A stretch of 64,000 nt of DNA, taken from NCBI RefSeq assembly GCF_902459505.1, contig NC_047086.1, positions 113,449,670 to 113,513,669 on the forward strand, written 5' to 3'. The notes beneath the pieces were generated by a model. The model ran no database searches. It was not told the DNA's origin and was given only the letters and a program-made list of their open reading frames with translations. This DNA is from Geotrypetes seraphini. Taxonomy: Eukaryota; Chordata; Amphibia; Gymnophiona; Dermophiidae. Numbering within the stretch: position 1 is the first letter of the stretch; every line of letters starts with the position of its first letter. The translations under genes were made by a program, and so were the position numbers. Of this stretch, positions 1 through 9,442 are shown one piece after another.

Positions 1-471
1 TCATCTTGCTCTACAAGTTATGCATGCCAACAGCAGAAGAAACAGTTCCAACTGTGGAGGGCAATACTGTTTTATATAATGATTCTTTCTGTAAATGTCT
101 GTGTCCCAAATACTTTACAGTCAACATGAAAAATCTAACCAAATGTTTACAATAAATATGAGAGAGTGAATGAAAGGGATGAGAAGAATTACAGTAGAGC
201 TGATGGAGAATTTAGGTAACCTACAGAGATGTAAGCAGGACAGTGGCATCAAATGGAGAACAATCAAATAGAGGAAATTAAAATGACTTCAAACAGAAGT
301 TGAAATTGAAGACAGAAAAAGTCAGCACTAGAGTTTTGTACAACTGAGGTTAAAGCTCTTCAACCATGAAATGAAATCCAGACTTTGCTAATAATATTTA
401 ATTCAGAAAATTGCAGTCATACATTTGTGTGCACAATATAGTGGAATTAGAAAAAGGTACATAGAAAGGTG
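1..471. other. No recognisable feature
   Basis: AT-rich sequence. I see no coding frame, repeat boundary or RNA gene here. Confidence 0.5.
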
Positions 472-600
472 ACAAAAATTTATTTATTTAATTTTAAAAT
501 TTCTATACCATCTAGCTCTAAGCGGTGTACATAAGATCAAGCATACATAATGCTTAAAACAATACAAAAATACAAACAAGCATCAGGATTTAAATTCACA
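472..600 (-). mobile_element. LINE 3' tail (L2/Rex-like type)
   Basis: Read on the minus strand this is a short 3' end: a motif of the form 'tgtacaccgcttagag', then 'tggtatagaaa', then an AT-rich run. The same layout ('gaaccacctagaa', 'ggcggtatagaa', AT-rich tail) recurs at 1842-1925, 10410-10495 and 17040-17118. Family assignment is by similarity of tail layout only. Confidence 0.4.
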
Positions 601-869
601 ATAAATCTTCGATCCAGGTGAGTCTGACCCTATAAAATAGCAGTTACGAACAATTCTGTTTTTAAGAATTTTCTGAAAGTTCCTCTATCAGCACATTTCC
701 TTAACTGTCCTACCAGCCTAAGGGATCTGAACAATCTGAATGTTAGGCCACTCCCAGTGCATCCCAGGATGCACTGCGAGAGAGGCCTAAGATTTCGGTT
801 GGCCCAGGTGCCTAAGGCCCTTAAGTGCCTAGGCTAATAAGATCTTTAGGCCCATCCCCAGTGCATTAC

Positions 870-1340
870 ACAATGCACCGAGAAGGGGAAGGCCCACCAT
901 TCAGTGGAGGCAGGCCTGCCAGCAGGAGAGAATAAGCATCCCTCCGACCGACCAACTCAATAAGGTACTTGGGGGCATCCGAGTAGGGTTTGGGAGGGCG
1001 GGGTGCCAGAGTCTCAAGGGGGGGGGGGTTCCGACAGGAGGGACTGGGCATCCCTCCTGCCATGGGATGTCTCGGGAGGATGGGGGTTCGATGTTGTGGG
1101 GGAGTGGGGTGTTCTGGCAGGAGGGACTGGGAATCCCTCCTGCTGGGAGATGTCTCGAGGGTTGGGGGGGTTGATGTATTGAGGGGGTTCCAGCAAGAGG
1201 GACTGGGCATCCCTCCTGCTGGAGGATGTCTCGGGAGGGGGGGTTCTGCAGATATTTGTAGGTAGGGAGCGGCTTTGGAGGTTCTGGCAGGAGAGACTGG
1301 GCATCCCTCCTGCCGGTAGTCTTCATGAAGGGGGTGGGTT
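870..1340. repeat. GC-rich minisatellite with internal palindromes
   Basis: Four to five imperfect units of roughly 80-90 bp, with starts near 905, 1029, 1104, 1187 and 1279. Each carries 'caggagggactgggcatccc' followed by 'tcctgc', so every unit has its own short inverted repeat ('ggcagga'/'tcctgcc'). Unit ends share 'gatgtctcg' and runs of G. Open frames here on both strands are products of the repetition and have no recognisable domain. Confidence 0.75.
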
Positions 1341-1841
1341 TCCCTGCTGCTAAACTGATCACGGCAGGGGAATTCCCTTGCCGCGATCAGCTCAGCGGTA
1401 ACCCGCTTAGGAGTTTCTGAGACTGGGCGTCCTATACAGAATCCAGCCCTTGGAGCCTATAGCATGCACAGGAAGAGATTCAGTGTGTGCATAGGGAGAG
1501 TCAGTTGGACATCTATTAAGAATATAGTGGTTTAGGCACTACCACTCACGTCTGCTCTATAGCAGGTGTAAAAGTGAACACCTGAATGCAGCAGTTAACC
1601 CTAACAATCATATGAGTGAAATGGCAGTGTTTCTAAGTAGATAATATGCTGATTAGGTGCTTAATTGGTACCTGTCATTTTTGCACACTGTGTAGCATTT
1701 TCCCCATAGAACATTGCACCTTGACCCATACTACATGCCCATGAATATCCATGTGTTCTCTACATATTTTAGCTTGTATATTATTTACACATGTACTGTA
1801 TATGACCGTTCAATTTTATAAAAGGCTTCTTCTTTGGGTAA

Positions 1842-1925
1842 AATATTTATTCATTTATTAGAATTTATTAACCATCTTTATGAAGAGATTTACTCAAGGC
1901 GGTGTACAGCAGGCAAATTATGTTT
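1842..1925 (-). mobile_element. LINE 3' tail (L2/Rex-like type)
   Basis: On the minus strand it reads 'gctgtacaccgccttgag' and then an AT-rich tail, as at 472-600. It lies just outside the left end of the hAT element that starts at 1959. Confidence 0.4.
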
Positions 1926-2126
1926 ACCTGTGAAAACATTTGCCCCTATAATGTATATCAGTGGTTCCCAATGGGGGCGCTACCACCCTCCGGTGGGTGC
2001 TGAGAAGTCTAAGGGGGGCATTTTGTGTCCAAGTCATATTGATGGGGTGTTGAGGACCAGCTGCCACCCCCTTGAACAATTGGCAAATCCAATGGCCACT
2101 GATGGCAGCACTGTCATCTATGTTTT

Positions 2127-2691
2127 AGAAACATAGAAAATGACAGCAGAAAAGGGCCACGGCCCAACAAGTCTGCCCACTCTAATGACCCACCCCACTA
2201 ATTTCTTCCTTGAAGTGATCCCACATGCTTATCCCATTTTTTCTTAAAATCTAGCACGCTGCTGGCCTCAACTACCTGCAGTGGAAGATCATTCCAATGA
2301 TCAATGACTCTTTCGGTGAAGAAATACTTCCTGGTGTCGCAATGAAATCTCCCACCCCTGATTTTCAATGGATGCCCTCTTGTTGCCATAGGTTCTTTAA
2401 GAAAAAAGATATTTTCTTCCACCTCAATACAGCCCGTGACATATTTGAACGTCTCAATCATGTCTCCCCTCTCTCTGCGCTCCTCGAGTGAGTATAGCTG
2501 CAATTTACCCAGCTGTTCTTCATACGGGAGATCCTTGAGTCCCGAGACCATCCTAGTGGCCATTTGCTGAACCGACTCAACTCTCAGTACATCTTTTTGA
2601 TAATGTGGCCTCCAGAATTGTACACAATAATCCAGATGAGGTCTCACCATGGATCAGTAGAACGGCATTATAACTTCGGGCTTCCGGCTGA
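2127..2691 (-). mobile_element. CR1 LINE, 3' end fragment
   Basis: The minus-strand frame at 2198-2650 (150 aa) is the C-terminal end of CR1 ORF2, after the reverse transcriptase core: 'MVRPHLDYCVQFW', 'RRERGDMIETFKY', 'TRKYFFTERVIDHWNDLP', ending 'HVGSLQGRN'. The element 3' end is at 2127, with the 'tttctatg'-type 8-bp tail. It is truncated at its 5' side at about 2691, as usual for CR1. Confidence 0.9.
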
Positions 2692-2696
2692 TTCTT

Positions 2697-2918
2697 CAAC
2701 TTTTGACGCTTCAACTTTTTGACACTTTCTGAGGTGTCCGGACGCAGCAACGTTCTCACCAAGTCCTGCGCGACTGCCCCAAAGCTTCTCCTCTGACACA
2801 AGCCACCCTGGTGGAAAGAGGAAGTGCATCAGAGTAGAAGCTTTAGGGCAGTCGCTTGGGACTTGGTGAGAACATTGCTGCGTCCGGACATCTCAGAAAA
2901 AGAAAACTATGAAGAGTG
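2697..2918. repeat. Long hairpin (inverted repeat) inside the hAT element
   Basis: Arms of roughly 80-100 bp face each other about a centre near 2810. Core arm 2727-2797 ('gtccggacgcagcaacgttc') matches the reverse complement of 2830-2897. The right arm runs into GA-rich sequence containing 'aaggtgaggggaagg'. A similar hairpin with the same right-hand sequence lies at 29528-29805. Confidence 0.8.
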
Positions 2919-3300
2919 CCCACAAAGGTGAGGGGAAGGAAGTAAGGTGGCCTGATGAGGGGAAGAGGTAGAGTGGTGCTGAAGGGAAGTGGAGGGAGAG
3001 GGGGGAAGAGTAACAGATGCTGAAGGGAAGTGAGGAGGGGAGAGAGAGGGAAGCAGACGCTGAAGGGAAGTGGAGAGAGAGGAAGGAGCAGGCACTGGAT
3101 GGAAGTGGGGAGGGGAGAGAGAGGGGAGCAGATGCTGGTTGGAAGGGGAAAGTGAGAGAGGTGAACAGACACTGAAAGTGGAGGATGCTGTATATAAAAT
3201 TGGGGAGAAAATAGAAAATTTAATACTGTGTTTCTTGTTTTTGATCTGGTTAATAGGGATGTGTATTTCAAGAATAGGGATGTGCATTCAAGAATTTTGG

Positions 3301-3498
3301 CTACAAAGTCAAATTCCAATATTATATCCAGCCTTATGGGCTGCAGCAAAGAAGTTTTTTGTTGCATCCCCATCATCATATTTAGCTGAAAGAGGATTTA
3401 GCATAGTCACCAATCTAGACAAAGAAAAGAAACAGATTGCCAATAGTGGAACACGGCAATTTAAGATTATCGATGACAAAAATGGCATCAAACATTGA
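3301..3498 (+). pseudogene. hAT transposase C-terminal dimerisation remnant
   Basis: The frame includes 'SSYLAERGFSIVTNL' and a following basic stretch. This is the hallmark of the hATC dimerisation region as seen in ZBED/SCAND3-like transposases. Only about 60 codons remain and there is no catalytic core in the element. Domain recognition is from the motif alone. Confidence 0.7.
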
Positions 3499-3888
3499 AA
3501 AATTAATTTCATCACATGAAGCTCAGCTCTCTCATTAATAATATTATATTCATTTTTAAAATAACATATTTTTTAAATCATACTGTGAGCAATACATCAA
3601 TATTGTTATTATCTTCTAATAAAATAATTTTAAAAATTTGTCCTTGTTTTTCAATAAATAGTATGTACAATATAGTTTACCCAAGGGGGGTGCTATTGAA
3701 TCATTCACTAAAAAAGTGGGTTCTGATTCAGAAAAGGGAACCTATTATGTATATGATCCCTAGCTGAATTGTGCTACTGAACAAGTTTTAGCTGCCTTTG
3801 CACTGCCCATAACTGTGCCCCCCTTTTTAAACAATGTGACTATTTTACTTGAAAAATGGCCACAGTTAGATATAATCTAGAAGTGTCA

Positions 3889-4082
3889 GAACATAAGAAT
3901 AGCCTTACTGGGTCAGACCAGTGGTCCATCAAGTCCAGTAACCAGTTCTCATGGTAGTCAATCCAGGTCCCTAATACCTGGCCAAAACCCAAGGAGTAGC
4001 AGCAACATTCCATGCTACCGATCCAGGACCTGGACCTACTTTAAAAAAGCAGACTCTTGTATACAGTCAGCACTGCTGCCAG
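3889..4082 (-). mobile_element. CR1-type LINE 3' UTR fragment
   Basis: It begins 'aacataagaatagccttac' followed by 'tgggtcagaccagtggtcc', the conserved 3' end also seen at 31558 and 34341. No coding part remains. It ends shortly before the LTR element. Confidence 0.7.
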
Positions 4083-4120
4083 CCTCATCAGTGTTTCTGA
4101 ATATATTTTTATGTGTATAT

Positions 4121-5216
4121 TGTAGCGTGGCCGGCCCTTATGGCTTGCAGTAACCGGCCTACGCTCACAAAAATTCTCCCCAGCGTGCTTCCCCAAAATG
4201 GAGGAAGTCCCTGTTGTGCAGAACTTAACCTATGAGTTTAATCAGAATGGCCTCACACAGGTAAGTTAAGGAATGAAAATCAAATTTATTGTTCAATTCA
4301 CAATTCTCAGGAAAATGCATCAAAAGAAAATATACTCCAAAAAGATCTTTGGCAAAAAAAATAGTACAAACAAAATATCCTAGTAGCCAGCCTGGTCTGG
4401 ATATCGGTGCCAAAGTTCTTTATCAATGTCCCAGGTGTAGCAGAGTCTCATAATAGTCCTTGACTCTCTCAGAGTCTTATTCAATAAATTGGCATTGTAT
4501 AAATCCTGTCTTCAGCTCACAGGATATTCCCAGTTCCTGAAAGGAACTTGCTACAGTGCCTCCTAGAGCAGCACTCTTGATAAGCAAAAAAAAACAAAAA
4601 CTTCTCATGCAGACACAGCTTAGGCTAACATACATTCCCTTAGTTAGCATACTTCAGATAAATCCTTATGTTCAACAGAAATGGAATCATTCAACAAAAC
4701 TTAGGGAAAAAAAACAATTCCACATTAATTAATTTCCATTTCTTCCAAGATTCCCACCTCTGGTAAAGAGTTGCAATCCATAGGTTCTCCTTCAGGATTA
4801 AGCAGGATTGTATCATCTGATTCTGTGTCCAGCATTTCAATGTCCCTGCTCTCAGGGGGACCTGGAGGCTCCTTCCACCTGAGAGCTTCTCCTCTGTCTC
4901 CCTTCCTCTTGGTCAGCCAGCCCTCTAAATGCTGCCAAGCTGCTGTACCACGCCCAGCCCTACTCCTGGGCTGAACTTCCTTCAGCTGTGTTTTCCTTTT
5001 CCCCTGCTTAGCCAGCTTGACACAAAATGGAGGTTTTAAAGAGCCCTTACCAATTTCCATCAGGCTGTGTTCTGCCTTAGGTTTAAACACAGCCTGTGCT
5101 TCCTGTTCTTGCTCTTGTTTATCAGGGATAACATGGTCAGCCCGGACTAGTTTCAGGGAGTGATTTTTGTGACTCTTCCCTGGCACAAGGCCGGCATTGG
5201 ACTCGGGCTTGTGACA
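4121..5216 (-). repeat. 3' LTR of the Gag-PR-dUTPase element
   Basis: About 1096 bp, matching 8346-9442 along the whole length I could compare by eye. It carries the end of the LTR-spanning frame (stop near 4725) and a minus-strand AATAAA near 4285-4300. Confidence 0.9.
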
Positions 5217-5390
5217 TACCCTCCCCCTTAAACCATGACCACCCGGGCATGGTCTAACTTCCTCCGGGTTCTCCTGCAAACGGGAAAGCCTAATAGCGAT
5301 TACGGGCCTTACCGCCTTTCTTGCCTGTCTGAACTGGTGGTGGTTCAGGGTCCCTGAAGTCATCGGGCCATCGCAAGACCGGCCCGCCAT
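4725..5390 (-). CDS. LTR-spanning open frame, unknown function
   Basis: This 221-codon frame overlaps the last 100 bases of the polyprotein frame, crosses the purine tract and ends inside U3 of the 3' LTR. About 165 codons are LTR-encoded. The protein is basic in its middle ('KQGKRKTQLKEVQPRSRAGRG'-like stretch) and acidic at its C-terminus (DIEMLDTESDD ... EEMEIN), as in some transcription activators. By position it recalls accessory genes that run into an LTR, such as Sag of mouse mammary tumour virus, but I see no sequence relationship. It could be a chance frame, and coding use is unproven. Confidence 0.4.
   Translation of the reverse strand: MAGRSCDGPMTSGTLNHHQFRQARKAVRPVIAIRLSRLQENPEEVRPCPGGHGLRGRVCHKPESNAGLVPGKSHKNHSLKLVRADHVIPDKQEQEQEAQAVFKPKAEHSLMEIGKGSLKPPFCVKLAKQGKRKTQLKEVQPRSRAGRGTAAWQHLEGWLTKRKGDRGEALRWKEPPGPPESRDIEMLDTESDDTILLNPEGEPMDCNSLPEVGILEEMEIN
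5217..5231 (-). promoter_or_regulatory. Polypurine tract
   Basis: On the minus strand a purine run (AAGGGGGAGGG) directly precedes the 3' LTR, where plus-strand priming occurs in LTR elements. Confidence 0.7.
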
Positions 5391-8300
5391 ACTTGGCTTC
5401 TAAGCTCTTGTCCTCCTCCTCTTCCTCAGTTGCCATATCGGTAACTTGTTGGGCTAAGGCAGTCATAACCTCAGCTATACTACCCAATTCTTCGTCCCGT
5501 ATTTTATTAACTTGACCCTGAATGTCTGCCATACCCTTTTCCAATCCCTTTAAAGAGTTCTGTATCAGGCTAACCTGTTGTTTTTGTTGTTCCACCTGCT
5601 CTTTAGGGATGTGATTTTGCTTTGACCACTTTTCAGACTCCTGCTGTTTGTCAGTCAAAGCTTTACATACTATTTCAAGGTCTTTTATATTCTGGACAAC
5701 CTTTTGTTGTTGGGACAAATTACTAGCAAGCTGTATCTTAACCTGCTGTACCTGGTCATCCATCTGAGTCACTAAACTCTGAAGTTTCTTAGACTCTTGC
5801 TGACATTGGTCTAAAATGTCTCCTGTGAGTTTTTTAGACCAACCTTCAGGGGGCCCCTGGGTAGGAGTGTCATGGCCTTCCTCCTGTTTCTTCATCAAAA
5901 TTGACCACTGGTGCTGAGCTGCTTCCAGCTCTTTTTTCCACTCCTCCCTTTGTTGGGCGCTTATCTGTTGTAGATCCCCTTTCAGCTCCTTAATATCTTC
6001 CCTGAGAGCCCCTAGGTTTTCTCCCTGAGTGTCAGCACTCTTCTGGGTTCCTTCCGGGGAAGTGCCCTGAATCTCGGCCCCCTCTGTGTTCCCTGTAGAG
6101 CCAAACCCATTTTGACCCCTCTTTGTGTCCCGGAGATGGGTCCAACGTTCCAACTTTGCGTGCCAAATGCGCTCACATATCATTTGGGCAATACGTTGGC
6201 CAGGCTTAACGCTATAGTCTGCGTTCCCTTGGTTGACTAATACAACCCCTAGGTTACCCCGAAAATCAGGATCCACTACTCCTGCAGCTACATCAATGGC
6301 ATGTTCTAGGGCCAAACCTGATCGTGGGGCTATCCTAAGATAGGACCCGGGCGGCATAGACACCTGCAGGTCTGTATGTACCAGGGCTCTACTCTTAGAG
6401 GGAATTATCAATTCCTCCGCAGCATACAAATCAAAGCCCGCTGCCCTTGAATAAGCCTGTGTAGGGGCGTGAGCATTATCAGAAAGAGGCACCCACCGAA
6501 TTACTGGGGTCCATCTTTTCCGATGAGGCCCCCATCCCTGGGACCTGCGCCAGGAGGGACGTCTAAACTGACCACTTTCCTCTGGGATGTGGGCACCTAG
6601 CACCTGCTTGGCTACCCCTGTAAGGGAATCATTTTGTTCGTGTTTTCCCACTCCTGCTAAGTCCTTTACTGGGGTCTGGGTAAGCCAATCCCTCCCTAGA
6701 ATCACCGGATAAGGAGAGGCGTCTAAGACAGCCACGGATAGATGTCTTCTTACCCCCCCATAATCGACTACAACAGGGTGTAATGGGTACTTCCTAATAA
6801 CCCCATGTATGCAAACTATGGGCACCTTTTTATCAATCTTTTTATCTTGTTCCTTTCTGAGCAGCTGGTGCCAGAAGGATTGAGACACTACCGACTGTTC
6901 GGCCCCCGTGTCTACCAGAGCACTTACTTTCTGTCCAGCAATGACCACTTGTACTCTGTATTCTCCCGGGATTATATCACAGCCTCCCCGGCCTATTACA
7001 AAATCCCTTCTAACCCTACAGTTCCGCTGTATATGGCCTACTTTACCACAGCGGAAACATTTGGGACCCTCCCTACGTGCGGGACCCCCGGGCTCAGGAG
7101 TTTTCATTTCCCTAAAGGATGGCTTTTGGGGAATGGTGTGTCTATTGGTAGGTATAGACTCTTTCCCTACCTCACCTCGGGAAGAAGGAACTACCCTAAC
7201 TTCCCCTGCAGAACCCCTAGCATCCAAATAAGCCTCAGACACTTCCAAAACTTGCATAAGGCTCTTACAACCTTGCTTTTGCACCCAGCCTCTGAGCTCC
7301 TTGGGCATAGATTCTAGGCATTGCTCTTTAATAATTTCAGCAAAGAGTGCCCTAGGGTCAGCTAGGCAAGGTTGTAACCAGCGTTCAGCCATTTTAGTTA
7401 GGCGTTGGACAAGGGCCTTAGGTCTTTCATAGTCACCCATTATGGCTGATCTAAATTTCTGCCTATAATGCTCATGTGTGTAGCCTAAGTAGTCTAAAAT
7501 GTGTGCTTTAACATTTTGGTAGTTGTTGGCTAAATCAGGGTTCAAGGTTTGGAAGGCAGCCAAAGTCTCGCCCGCCAAACATGGTAGCAATCGTGCTGCC
7601 CACTGTTCCTGCGGCCAACCAGCGGCATTGGCCGTCCTTTCAAAGGCTGATAAAAAGTCATCAGGTTCATCAGTGGGTGTAATTTTATGTAAGTGCATCC
7701 AAGCCAAAGGATTGGCTCCTACCAGCTGTTGGGGTGCTGGATTTAATAGCGGTGCACCCATCATCGGTTGCCTTGGGGCTTGAAGAAACTGTGCAAACAG
7801 TCTTGATTGCTCCCCCATTGCAGCCATGAGTTCTTGGTGCTGTGTCTGTGCGCGGTCCTGCGCCTGGTTCCAGCGGTCCTGGCTTGTCTGGAAGACCTCC
7901 TGCATCTCCTGGATCTGCTTCTGGCGTTCTCCAGCGATCAAGGCCAAAACCTGCTGCTGCTCCATCTCCAACACCCGCGGTACTGATGAGTCTGCGCACT
8001 GTATCACTCTGGTACTCGGGAACACTCCGACTCTGGTCTGGATACCACTGCTCCTCCAGGATGGGTCTTGCGTCCGACTCCGAGCCTCTCTGAGCTTGGA
8101 CTGCTCTCTAAAAGAACTGGAATACCGGCTTCCAAGGTCCCAGCGCAGCTGATTTCCGGTTGTCCTGCGGCTTGTTTTCCGGTGTCTGTAAGTCACTAGT
8201 CCACCAGCATAAGTCCACAGCTTCTCAACAATCAGCTCCAACCAAATTCCAAAAGTAAGTCCAAAAAAAACAATTATTATTTTTTTTTTTTTCCAAAAAA

Positions 8301-8421
8301 AAATTTTCCACAACAGGGGGTGCTGTCTCCCACTCTGATACCACGTGTAGCGTGGCCGGCCCTTATGGCTTGCAGTAACCGGCCTACGCTCACAAAAATT
8401 CTCCCCAGCGTGCTTCCCCAA
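5290..8421 (-). CDS. LTR-element polyprotein: Gag, zinc knuckle, protease, dUTPase, coiled coil
   Basis: The open frame is 1043 codons. The first 150 or so read through LTR and leader, and the natural start is probably Met153 (near 7965). Residues about 235-400 are capsid-like, and the part from 320 resembles a SCAN/Gag C-terminal domain (motif 'AERWLQP'). Residues 455-468 form a CCHC knuckle, C-x2-C-x4-H-x4-C. An aspartic protease follows, with catalytic D-T-G-A at 504-507 and 'ILGRDWL' at 574-580. Residues about 646-777 are a trimeric-type dUTPase with all five motifs visible: AGFDLYA, PRSGLAL, GVVDPDFRGN, GQRIAQM and RGQNGFGSTG. Residues 800-1000 are rich in Q, E and K, strongly coiled-coil-like, with an acidic patch; the tail is basic. 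By family knowledge it would make particles, cut itself and lower dUTP. The coiled-coil role is unknown. Confidence 0.85.
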   Translation of the reverse strand: MGKHAGENFCERRPVTASHKGRPRYTWYQSGRQHPLLWKIFFWKKKKIIIVFFGLTFGIWLELIVEKLWTYAGGLVTYRHRKTSRRTTGNQLRWDLGSRYSSSFREQSKLREARSRTQDPSWRSSGIQTRVGVFPSTRVIQCADSSVPRVLEMEQQQVLALIAGERQKQIQEMQEVFQTSQDRWNQAQDRAQTQHQELMAAMGEQSRLFAQFLQAPRQPMMGAPLLNPAPQQLVGANPLAWMHLHKITPTDEPDDFLSAFERTANAAGWPQEQWAARLLPCLAGETLAAFQTLNPDLANNYQNVKAHILDYLGYTHEHYRQKFRSAIMGDYERPKALVQRLTKMAERWLQPCLADPRALFAEIIKEQCLESMPKELRGWVQKQGCKSLMQVLEVSEAYLDARGSAGEVRVVPSSRGEVGKESIPTNRHTIPQKPSFREMKTPEPGGPARREGPKCFRCGKVGHIQRNCRVRRDFVIGRGGCDIIPGEYRVQVVIAGQKVSALVDTGAEQSVVSQSFWHQLLRKEQDKKIDKKVPIVCIHGVIRKYPLHPVVVDYGGVRRHLSVAVLDASPYPVILGRDWLTQTPVKDLAGVGKHEQNDSLTGVAKQVLGAHIPEESGQFRRPSWRRSQGWGPHRKRWTPVIRWVPLSDNAHAPTQAYSRAAGFDLYAAEELIIPSKSRALVHTDLQVSMPPGSYLRIAPRSGLALEHAIDVAAGVVDPDFRGNLGVVLVNQGNADYSVKPGQRIAQMICERIWHAKLERWTHLRDTKRGQNGFGSTGNTEGAEIQGTSPEGTQKSADTQGENLGALREDIKELKGDLQQISAQQREEWKKELEAAQHQWSILMKKQEEGHDTPTQGPPEGWSKKLTGDILDQCQQESKKLQSLVTQMDDQVQQVKIQLASNLSQQQKVVQNIKDLEIVCKALTDKQQESEKWSKQNHIPKEQVEQQKQQVSLIQNSLKGLEKGMADIQGQVNKIRDEELGSIAEVMTALAQQVTDMATEEEEEDKSLEAKYGGPVLRWPDDFRDPEPPPVQTGKKGGKARNRY
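8324..8343 (-). promoter_or_regulatory. Candidate tRNA primer-binding site
   Basis: On the minus strand, two bases inside the 5' LTR, the sequence starts TGGTATCAGAG. TGG is the complement of the tRNA CCA end, and the position is right for a primer-binding site. I could not confirm which tRNA matches. Confidence 0.55.
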
Positions 8422-9442
8422 AATGGAGGAAGTCCCTGTTGTGCAGAACTTAACCTATGAGTTTAATCAGAATGGCCTCACACAGGTAAGTTAAGGAATG
8501 AAAATCAAATTTATTGTTCAATTCACAATTCTCAGGAAAATGCATCAAAAGAAAATATACTCCAAAAAGATCTTTGGCAAAAAAAATAGTACAAACAAAA
8601 TATCCTAGTAGCCAGCCTGGTCTGGATATCGGTGCCAAAGTTCTTTATCAATGTCCCAGGTGTAGCAGAGTCTCATAATAGTCCTTGACTCTCTCAGAGT
8701 CTTATTCAATAAATTGGCATTGTATAAATCCTGTCTTCAGCTCACAGGATATTCCCAGTTCCTGAAAGGAACTTGCTACAGTGCCTCCTAGAGCAGCACT
8801 CTTGATAAGCAAAAAAAAACAAAAACTTCTCATGCAGACACAGCTTAGGCTAACATACATTCCCTTAGTTAGCATACTTCAGATAAATCCTTATGTTCAA
8901 CAGAAATGGAATCATTCAACAAAACTTAGGGAAAAAAAAACAATTCCACATTAATTAATTTCCATTTCTTCCAAGATTCCCACCTCTGGTAAAGAGTTGC
9001 AATCCATAGGTTCTCCTTCAGGATTAAGCAGGATTGTATCATCTGATTCTGTGTCCAGCATTTCAATGTCCCTGCTCTCAGGGGGACCTGGAGGCTCCTT
9101 CCACCTGAGAGCTTCTCCTCTGTCTCCCTTCCTCTTGGTCAGCCAGCCCTCTAAATGCTGCCAAGCTGCTGTACCACGCCCAGCCCTACTCCTGGGCTGA
9201 ACTTCCTTCAGCTGTGTTTTCCTTTTCCCCTGCTTAGCCAGCTTGACACAAAATGGAGGTTTTAAAGAGCCCTTACCAATTTCCATCAGGCTGTGTTCTG
9301 CCTTAGGTTTAAACACAGCCTGTGCTTCCTGTTCTTGCTCTTGTTTATCAGGGATAACATGGTCAGCCCGGACTAGTTTCAGGGAGTGATTTTTGTGACT
9401 CTTCCCTGGCACAAGGCCGGCATTGGACTCGGGCTTGTGACA
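8346..9442 (-). repeat. 5' LTR of the Gag-PR-dUTPase element
   Basis: About 1097 bp; the 5' LTR because the element reads on the minus strand. Its U3 end holds an open frame continuous with the LTR-spanning frame of the 3' copy (here 8951-9469, starting in flanking DNA). A polyadenylation signal AATAAA lies near 8510-8525 on the minus strand. An AT-rich 'ggatttatac' stretch could serve as TATA. Confidence 0.9.

Larger units (their letters stand above)
1959..3746 (+). mobile_element. hAT-type DNA transposon, degenerate
   Basis: The left end begins 'cagtggttccc', a typical hAT terminus. The right end reads 'gggaacctatt', an eroded inverted copy. An identical 8-bp direct repeat, atgtatat, lies at 1951-1958 and 3747-3754, which is the target-duplication length of hAT elements. 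The interior holds a CR1 fragment (2127-2691), a hairpin (2697-2918), GA-rich sequence with repeated 'gctgaagggaagtg' motifs (2920-3190), and a hAT transposase C-terminal remnant (3301-3498). The element is inactive. The CR1 fragment landed in it later. Confidence 0.75.
4121..9442 (-). mobile_element. Young LTR retrotransposon lacking pol (Gag-PR-dUTPase type)
   Basis: Two near-identical LTRs (4121-5216 and 8346-9442) flank 3.1 kb that is filled by one minus-strand reading frame. A 4-bp target repeat, atat, lies at 4117-4120 and 9443-9446. The LTRs start and end in TG...CA form, and I found only a one-base length difference between them in a homopolymer run, so insertion was very recent. There is a candidate primer-binding site next to the right LTR and a purine tract next to the left LTR. 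The Gag resembles the SCAN-related capsid of Ty3/Gypsy (Gmr1-like) elements. No reverse transcriptase, RNase H, integrase or envelope is present, so it must depend on another element. The main frame looks whole. Confidence 0.9.

Noticed and set aside
2843-3379. 178-codon frame, Ser/Pro/Leu rich
   Set aside because: It reads the complement of GA-rich repeats inside a hAT element.
6805-7317. 170-codon plus-strand frame inside the LTR element
   Set aside because: Antisense shadow of the protease and zinc-knuckle coding region.
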